From: Torreya grandis
Lineage: Eukaryota > Streptophyta > Pinopsida > Cupressales > Taxaceae
Assembly (NCBI GenBank): GCA_037957365.1
Contig: JARHVA010000224.1
Coordinates: 4,127,501 to 4,191,500 of the forward strand
DNA length: 64,000 nt
Direction: 5' to 3'
Below are positions 57,694 to 64,000 of this stretch, piece after piece. The position numbers and the translations under genes are program-made. The notes beneath the pieces were generated by a model. The model searched no databases and had not been told where the DNA came from. It saw nothing but the letters and a program-made list of their open reading frames with translations. How positions within the stretch are numbered: the first letter of the stretch is position 1; every line of letters starts with the position of its first letter.

Positions 57694-58555
57694 TAGCCAA
57701 GATGAAAAATCACTTAGATAAAACTATAGGGACGTTGGAGAAAAAACCCTTGGTTCAAACAAAATATTTGTCCCCACTAGTTATTTCTAGTGATAGGATA
57801 CAAGGAGAAATAATTGTTGCAAAATCTAGAATCATGGAAATTGTCAATGGATAAAGTAAACAAATTATTATGATTAAATAAACTACAAGGATAGAAAAAC
57901 ACATCAAATAAACATTAGCTAGATAAAAACTAGATCTTGACATAGAGGTAAAAGATATGAAAGAAAGAAAACAAGATCTGAAATCATTGACAATAACTAA
58001 CACCAAGAACAATGATTTACCCAGAATAATTTAGACTAATGTATCAAATATCGTAAGTGTATCTTCTAGGACAAATATCTAGACTATAAATATGTATACT
58101 AATTTATCCCAAATTGATAAAATTGTTATCAAAATCAATTATGACCAGGCAGACAAAACTACCAAAGTAGATAGAAATATCCAAGAATTACAAGATAAGG
58201 TTGATGCTTTTTGGGATCTACTTCACTTATTTTAACACAGATACATGCGTTAAAAGACTCTGTCAAAAACCCACTTAAGCCAAAACCACTTAGTCTGATA
58301 GAAGCAGAGAGGAGTTCTAATACACCTAAAATAACCCCATTAAATAAGCCATATCAAATGAAATTACTGAACAAGCAAAATATATTCGACAAGTTAGAAG
58401 GATTCCACAAGACAAAGCTAGACCTTATCTTGTTGATATGCTTAGTGAAAATTATGATCATGTCTATCAAAGACTTGAGAGATTGGAAAAGAACACAAAT
58501 TTTTTTAGAGAATTACTACAAATTTCAAAAGAAATTAAAGGTCAAGAGATTATAA

Positions 58556-60020
58556 AAAATAATTTATAGTGTATGCCTCTACTTATGCGAATAAGGAGAA
58601 ACTTTAAATTGGAACAATGAACCATGAGTAATCCTAGAATATGTACCAAAAGCCACATAATCCTTAGATGCTTTACAAGATTGGTTTAAACCTTTAATCT
58701 CTAACTCTAAGGGTGTGAAAGAGGAAAAGGTTGTACTTATCGGTACACCTAGATGGTTGGAAGAAGCATACTCCTCCAACACTGAGTCATCCATAGGCAA
58801 AATTATAAACCCTATGATTAGAGCCACCTTTCCAAGAGGTAATCTTGGTACTATAGAATAAATTGACCAATATATCCAAATAAATCAAAGTAGACAACCT
58901 AAAGGTCTCACACAAGTACCCATACTACCCTACTCCTTGAACATTGATGGATGGTGTGGAGTTAGGAATAATTTTAGGTGTAGAATTTAGAGTTTAACAC
59001 AAAGACTCCATTTATGGGTTAAAACACAACACTTGGTCTTTACAAAAATAAAATAGGAAAGAATGAAACTAATCATTGCAAACTTAGACGGTGGAATTAA
59101 GGATGGTGGGAATCCTTAACTACAGAATAACAAACTATCCTCATCACCTCCATAATAGACTTTGTTGATGTTTTAATGCATAAATATATTGTGGATAGAA
59201 AAAATGTAGACCCCATCAAATACACTAGACTCTACATAATGAAGCTCCATAATAGGAAATATTGGGATAAATTAAAATTTGATTTTGCCCTACTTGCTAG
59301 AAAATCCAAACAGATCCAAAAGAATGAGACCAAACATATATTTATAAATTCCATCCTAGAATTTATAGTTGATGGAGCCATTGCACATATAAAAACTAAA
59401 AAATATCCTAATATTAATTATATGGCCACCATTGAAGAAATGACTATTGGAAAAATTACACAATCTGTTGAAGAATATTTATATCTTCAGTGTAAAAACA
59501 AGGTCATTGCATCTTTATTGAAAAAGCAGATGAAATGAATAAATGGAAATATTTGTACAAATATAGGATACAACCCTATGGAATATTATGGTAATGATCC
59601 ATGTTCTTGTACATGTCATAAGAAAGATAAAAGGAGTAAAATATGGAATCATGATAAACCACTGAAGTAAAAGAGGAGGCTTTCTACAATAAAAACATAT
59701 GTCAAGCTTGAAATAAAATTCCCAGGGAAACAAAATATTAAATGCTACATTTGTGGCCAAGATGGGCATATAGCCCCTAAATGTCCCAATAAGAAGAAAT
59801 ATCCAAAAAAAATCAAAACAATCCTCCCACAAGAGGAACTCTAGATAATTTCTGAAGTTGATTATGATTCTAAAATCTATTGCATACCTTTTGAGGATGG
59901 CATTTCATCTAGTGATTCTAAAAAACACATTAATCAATTTGAACCACTATCATCACTAGAAGATTTTGATACAGAGGTCTTCTATTACAATATGCTAACC
60001 ATATCTGATCCTGAATCATG
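58556..60020 (+). pseudogene. EPRV-D coat protein with intact CCHC knuckle
   Basis: The early part (58600-58990) is coding-like in one frame with LDALQDWFKPLISNSKG and VVLIGTPRWLEEAYSS. The central part 59176-59538 (120 aa) is open: NVDPIKYTRLYIMKLHNRKY, then DGAIAHIKTKKYPNINYMAT, rich in helices and Lys. A basic region precedes the knuckle CYICGQDGHIAPKCP at 59743-59787, with full C-X2-C-X4-H-X4-C spacing, followed by a Lys-rich KKKYPKK and an acidic tail to about 60020. The knuckle sequence differs from EPRV-A (CYTCGDNHYAIDCP), a sign of a separate virus. Confidence 0.8.
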
Positions 60021-60766
60021 AATAGAGCACCTGTAGAATCTCCTCCATATTAAAAAAATACCTATACATCTTATTCCTCCACTTCAAGCTAAACTTAGAG
60101 AGCTTCAAAATAATCATGGTGATCTTAAAGGAAAAGGGTCGTTTGATGAAAAATATATCAAATTCCATGATGACCCATTGTAGTTTACAAAATAGGAATG
60201 GGAAAGAAAGCAAAAATCAATGCCAAAAAATCTTAGTACCAAGAGCCTTGTCAAAATGACCAAACCCCCACATGAAATCCTAAAATCAATAAAATCCAAA
60301 ATAGATTCAGCTTCATAAGAATTGAATGAATTATTAGACTATACTGAGAATCAATCCCAAGAGGAAACATACTCAGGATGCTTATATGAAGGAGAGTCTA
60401 TAGAAATCATAATCTCTATCAATTTCATTGATCCTAATTCTAAACCAATTACTCGAGATTGCTTGATTGATACAGGAGCTAATATGAGCATTGAAAAATA
60501 TGATGTAATCCCTCAATATATGTGGGAATATTCTTCCCTAGAATTCATTGTTGTTAATGGCTCAACAACTACAATAAAAAGGTAGCTCTTAGGATAATGA
60601 CTGAAATAAATGGGATCAAGATTTTTTTAAAACTATGGATGTTTAATATCATAAGCATTAATATCTTGCTAGTAATGAAATTCTTAAATAAATTCATGCC
60701 TTATACCGTGTACAAAAAATATCTTAGCCAATGTAGTTTACCATCTTTTGTTTGAACACAATGTAG
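60021..60766 (+). pseudogene. EPRV-D aspartic protease, C-terminally truncated Pol
   Basis: The frame 60322-60585 carries YEGESIEIIISINFIDPNSK and the active site DCLIDTGANMSIEKYDVI (DTG at 60469-60477), then VVNGSTTTIKR to a TAG. Coding-like sequence continues to about 60740 (ISINILLVMKFLNKF, the second-half block). At about 60767 the sequence switches into an inverted copy of an upstream viral region, so RT and RNase H are absent here. Confidence 0.85.
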
Positions 60767-61440
60767 TTCTCCTTGTATCCTATCACTAGAAATAAATAGT
60801 GGGGACAAATATTTTATTTAAACCAAGGATTTTTTCTCCAATGTCCCTATATTTTATCTAAGTGATTTATTTTCTCAGCTATCTCAAAATACAAGTCTTC
60901 AACATTTTTTTATAATTCAATGAGGGAAACACTACACCAATTTAATTGTCCTCTTGTAGAAGAATTTTGCTTTCCTAGGGTAATATCTTATACAAGATCT
61001 TGCATGATGAATTGACAGTTAGTTGTAAACTTCATGTAGAACTATCTGGGGTAAATCATCCCATAGACTCTAGAACATTATATTTAACTTCTACCCATTA
61101 GCTTGTTCTACTAGAGTAGTTGACATTTTGAGATCCTTCTCTCTAAGGATGCTTCTAGCTTCTTCAGTTGGTTCCCCTTTAAGCATATTGATATGCAATA
61201 CATTTTTCATTTTATGGGTATAGTTCATACAAGCATCACAATTTGGATGATTTCAAAAATGGTTATCTATTAATTTTACATATGGGTTGCATTAGTTAAA
61301 TTCTAGAAGACTGTGGTAATCGATCTAGTCAAACTCTGAAGCATTAGATTTCTTAGAAAGAAGTTTAGTGTTTTGTAGTGCTTCTAAGATGATAATATCA
61401 AGAGATTTTTAACATATTATCTTCTTCTTAACTTTTATTT
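60767..61440 (-). pseudogene. EPRV-D second ORF, inverted copy with empty insertion site
   Basis: Reverse complement of 44330-44879 joined to 57694 to about 57800, without the 12.8-kb array. The join reads GACTTGTATTTTGAGATAGC followed by coiled-coil sequence (plus coordinates about 60840-60900). It shares blocks with the plus copy such as the Lys/Glu helices and CCCTAGGAAAGCA-type stretches, and differs by scattered substitutions. Its end at 60767 is the breakpoint against the plus-strand protease region. Confidence 0.85.
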
Positions 61441-61485
61441 CCTAGATCTTTCTCATTGGCCAATATCTTTTAGTAAGGTGATTTT

Positions 61486-62270
61486 TCATCTTGCCTTGTC
61501 TTTTTTTAATTGTATAAGGGTAAGTTTGTGAGTGTATATAGTTTTCTTCTTTGGTGGCTTATAGACACACTTAGTATAGCTTGTGACCCATTCTTTTAAT
61601 AGGGAAACATTTTCAAAATTGATTTGGCTTATGTTAACATATTCACTTATGGTTGCAGTGTTAGGGGCAATCACCATGCTAGCTAGAACCTTTTGGGTAT
61701 AATTGGATGGTATAACTAGGTACTTACAATGATAGAAGACCCACCTAATAAAAATGCTAAAAGGTATGGATTGTGGATCCATGTCAAGGTTTTTTAATTT
61801 CATGTTGCATTTTAACATGTCTGACACAATGGGATCTTTGAGATCGGCCATGAAATCGGGATAAACCCGACATGTAACTTTTCCATCATGAACATTATCA
61901 TCAATGACTCTTAACATATCATGTGAAATATTATTCATGTGACTATCTACTAAGACAAATAACATAGGGAAATCTAAGCCTTGTCATAATAAAAGAATTA
62001 TATCCCATTCTATCTTTCATATATGGACAAATCTATAACCCTTTTTATAGAAACTTTTAAAAAGTTATTTAGATAAATTAGTTCCCATCTAAACTTACAA
62101 GCTTAAGACCTTGCAATCTGAACTTCTTAAATGAAACTTTAGTCTAGAATTTTTGCTTAAATAAAATCATTTAATAAACCTCACCAAGGTATAATTTAGG
62201 CAACTACCAATGGGTCTCTATTTCTTCTAGGGAGATATATTGGCTTAGGTCATGATTGTCATCATTACTA
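61486..62270 (-). pseudogene. EPRV-D movement protein, best preserved copy (minus strand)
   Basis: The open frame 61965-61486 (159 aa) starts MLFVLVDSHMNNISHDMLRV, with the 30K-superfamily Asp in LVDSHM. It continues VTCRVYPDFMADLKDP, LKNLDMDPQSIPFS and VFYHCKYLVIPSNYTQ, and ends with CVYKPPKKK. Upstream residues (62270-61966, frameshifted) supply the N-terminus, matching 43505-43741. It would act at plasmodesmata. A frameshift around 61970 separates N-terminus and core. Confidence 0.85.
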
Positions 62271-64000
62271 TTTCTAGCAACTAATTTTTCAAGTAGATTA
62301 TTAAATGGAACATATTCAGAACTTACATGATCAATAATGCTTGAAAGAAGCAAATACTTCAGGGAGAACTTATCCACTCTACTACGAAGAGCTTATTCGA
62401 TGGTAAACTCAAATGTATCCTTCACAAAGTGTAGTCAAACAAGGATTGTTAGGCAAACACAGCTACGTGGCAATATGCCTTATGATGCCAAAAACTAGGT
62501 ATCCCACATACGTCATACATACAACCTTTAATGAATTAAAAAACATCTATAGGTCTCAAGGAATGTTAGACATAGGTGGATCCTATTAGCCTATAGACTT
62601 GTTTAATCCAAGAATGTAATCGACACTTAATAGATATACTCAAAAGCATTATGATTTCCCATAAAGTGTAGATTCAGTAAAGATAAGAACATAAAATTAA
62701 AGTCTTCTCCTTAAATTTTAGATGTTTTTACTATAACCAGGATCTGATATCAATACATAGACACATACAAAAAACCCAACATAGTTAAACTAGTATGTGG
62801 TCACAACCATGTCGATTCTTCAAGATCTAAACATATAATCTCAGATGCAATGCTTAATTCATAATACAACCTTTAAAATTAAGCATTCCACCCTCACCAT
62901 ACATGTCACTTCATAATTATCAGGATTCCCTACACAAATCAAGGAGTGATACAAACATATAATCTTGCTAGACTGAATACCCATGTGATAAGGACCAACT
63001 TATTCTAGTTGTTAGGTTAAGGGAAAGGTCCACCTTGATAGCCAAAATAAACCTTACCATAGGCTAAATGGTTGGTTATAACTAGAATCAATTTTAGGGT
63101 TTTGGTTTTATAGTAAAACCTTTTGTGCCATAGTATCAAGGAACAACAATCAAACCTTCACACTTGTCAATGTGTGATTCATCTATGGCATTGGATGGTA
63201 GAGAAAAAACCATCTTTAGGGTCCATCCATGTTTTTCAAATATGGACTGCCAGGAGGGCTTTCTACTAACATCAACATCACTATTCCTTTCATAGGTATC
63301 CATAACATAGTTATCCCAAGTATACATAGTATGTAATAATAAATTAGGGATTAATATTTTGGCCTTGTCATGATGGTTTGGATGTTCTGCCAAAATTTCA
63401 TTAATCAATTAGGTAGAGGCATTTTGAGGAAGTTCACAAAATCTTCATTCAAACTTGTAACTTATTCATCTGGTGGTATGGTTATAAGTTCATCCCAAAA
63501 AATGAAGTGTGAATTCAATATCCTTATGCATAGGCTCATAGGCAAATTCAAATAATACCATAGCAACATAAATAGTAAGGTCTTCATAAAAAAAAAATGT
63601 ATGAACCATGGAGTTATAGAATTCAAAGCATACTTCTCAATCCATTCGTTCCTACTCATGGATTCCCATTTTATTCTTGAAATAACAATAGGGTTGTTTT
63701 TATATGCTTTGGTTATGTTGTTTGTTCTTATACTCAGGTGGACCATTCTATATGAAATTTGACTAGTTTTTATTATCTTGAATTCTTGTAGTGAAATCAT
63801 TATGGTTGCAATAATAAAGTATTATCTGAAATGTCAAGATTTCTCTTCCCATCTCTATCATTAATTTTAGCATAAGATTTTAAATCATTATCAGATAAAT
63901 ATTTTGAAAGAATATTTTTTATTATAGTATCTGAAAATTCTTCCTCAATTCTCAATTCTACAGGTAGCATGAGCCATTCTTTTAGTTTCTTTCTTTCTTC
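62271..64000 (-). other. EPRV-D leader and upstream sequence, partly coding-like
   Basis: 62271-62730 and 62754-63130 are AT-rich with no long frame and could be the viral leader. Further upstream on the minus strand lie two frames, 63408-63136 (90 aa, including SWQSIFEKHGWTLKMVFSLP) and 63800-63462 (112 aa, including YKNNPIVISRIKWESMSRNE). They overlap in a way that suggests one frameshifted ORF. Position before the primer site on a circular genome would make this the last viral ORF. I see no diagnostic motif, so the product is unassigned. The window ends inside this region. Confidence 0.4.
62731..62753 (-). promoter_or_regulatory. EPRV-D primer-binding site (initiator tRNA-Met)
   Basis: On the minus strand TTGATATCAGATCCTGGTT matches the initiator-Met complement TGGTATCAGAGCCAGGTT at 15 of 18 positions. 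It lies about 0.5 kb upstream of the movement protein, in the leader position expected for a caulimovirid, with no LTR nearby. Confidence 0.72.

Larger units (their letters stand above)
44321..58555 (+). pseudogene. EPRV-D second ORF (coiled-coil region), split by the three-LTR array
   Basis: The left part (44330-44874) has TSLEALKTIRLPFRKTNAS, DWIDYHSLLDFDECNPYVNL and FYVKFTVDDQFIMHHDPT. Its stops at 44521, 44590, 44695 and 44767 are each one transition from Gln, Arg or Trp codons. After the array it resumes at 57699 with Lys/Glu-rich helices (AKMKNHLDKTIGTLEKKPL), then a frame at 58211-58555 rich in Lys and Pro. Position between movement and coat proteins and helix-rich composition match the coiled-coil proteins of EPRV-A, B and C. 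The inverted copy (60767-61440) has the same sequence uninterrupted. Confidence 0.68.

Noticed and set aside
1..64000. CRISPR array, bacterial operons or rRNA
   Set aside because: No regularly spaced short repeats and no bacterial-style coding. The content is eukaryotic retroelements and plant pararetroviral sequence.

Overview
This is nuclear repeat DNA from a plant. Almost everything recognisable is either an LTR retrotransposon or an integrated, decayed pararetrovirus (Caulimoviridae-type endogenous viral element, EPRV). No intact cellular gene, tRNA, rRNA or CRISPR array was found. Base composition is AT-rich and nearly every coding segment carries stops and frameshifts. Initiator-Met tRNA primer sites, several Ty1/copia families, a plant-type LINE 3' end and a large gag-only LTR element point to a large-genome seed plant. 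I cannot name the lineage from sequence alone.

Layout. 1-2676 (minus): 5' part of a copia element (copia-D) inserted in the coat-protein region of EPRV-C. 2677-5640 (minus): EPRV-C, with primer site, movement protein, coiled-coil protein and N-terminal coat protein, interrupted by a truncated LINE at 4160-4528. About 5680-8870 (plus): 5'-truncated copia-H. 8871 to about 18660 (plus): EPRV-B, with movement protein, coiled-coil region, coat, protease, RT and RNase H. Its protease is split at 13654-16055 by a fold-back, non-autonomous LTR element. About 18660-19372 is an unassigned minus-strand open frame. 19371-35570 (plus): EPRV-A, split by two copia elements of one family in opposite orientation (copia-F 20472-26022, plus; copia-G 26774-32336, minus). 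35770-43334: EPRV-A-linked sequence duplicated in tandem. The first copy holds copia-E (36584-41616, minus) and the second copy gives the empty site. 43334-64000: EPRV-D in alternating orientation (minus, plus, minus). The plus copy is split at 44880-57693 by a three-LTR tandem retrotransposon array. The inverted copy at about 60880 preserves the empty target site.

How it fits together. Viral sequences of at least three divergent lineages accumulated at one locus, were duplicated and inverted, and then served as landing sites for LTR elements. For copia-F, copia-G, copia-E, the fold-back element and the three-LTR array, both junctions can be read and 5-bp target duplications (exact or one mismatch) proposed. 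For two of these (copia-E and the array) an unoccupied paralogous site lies inside this same window. The relative order of events follows from the nesting: virus first, local duplication or inversion next, LTR elements later.

All functional assignments come from reading translated motifs by eye. No database search was possible, so virus genus names and host identity are left open.
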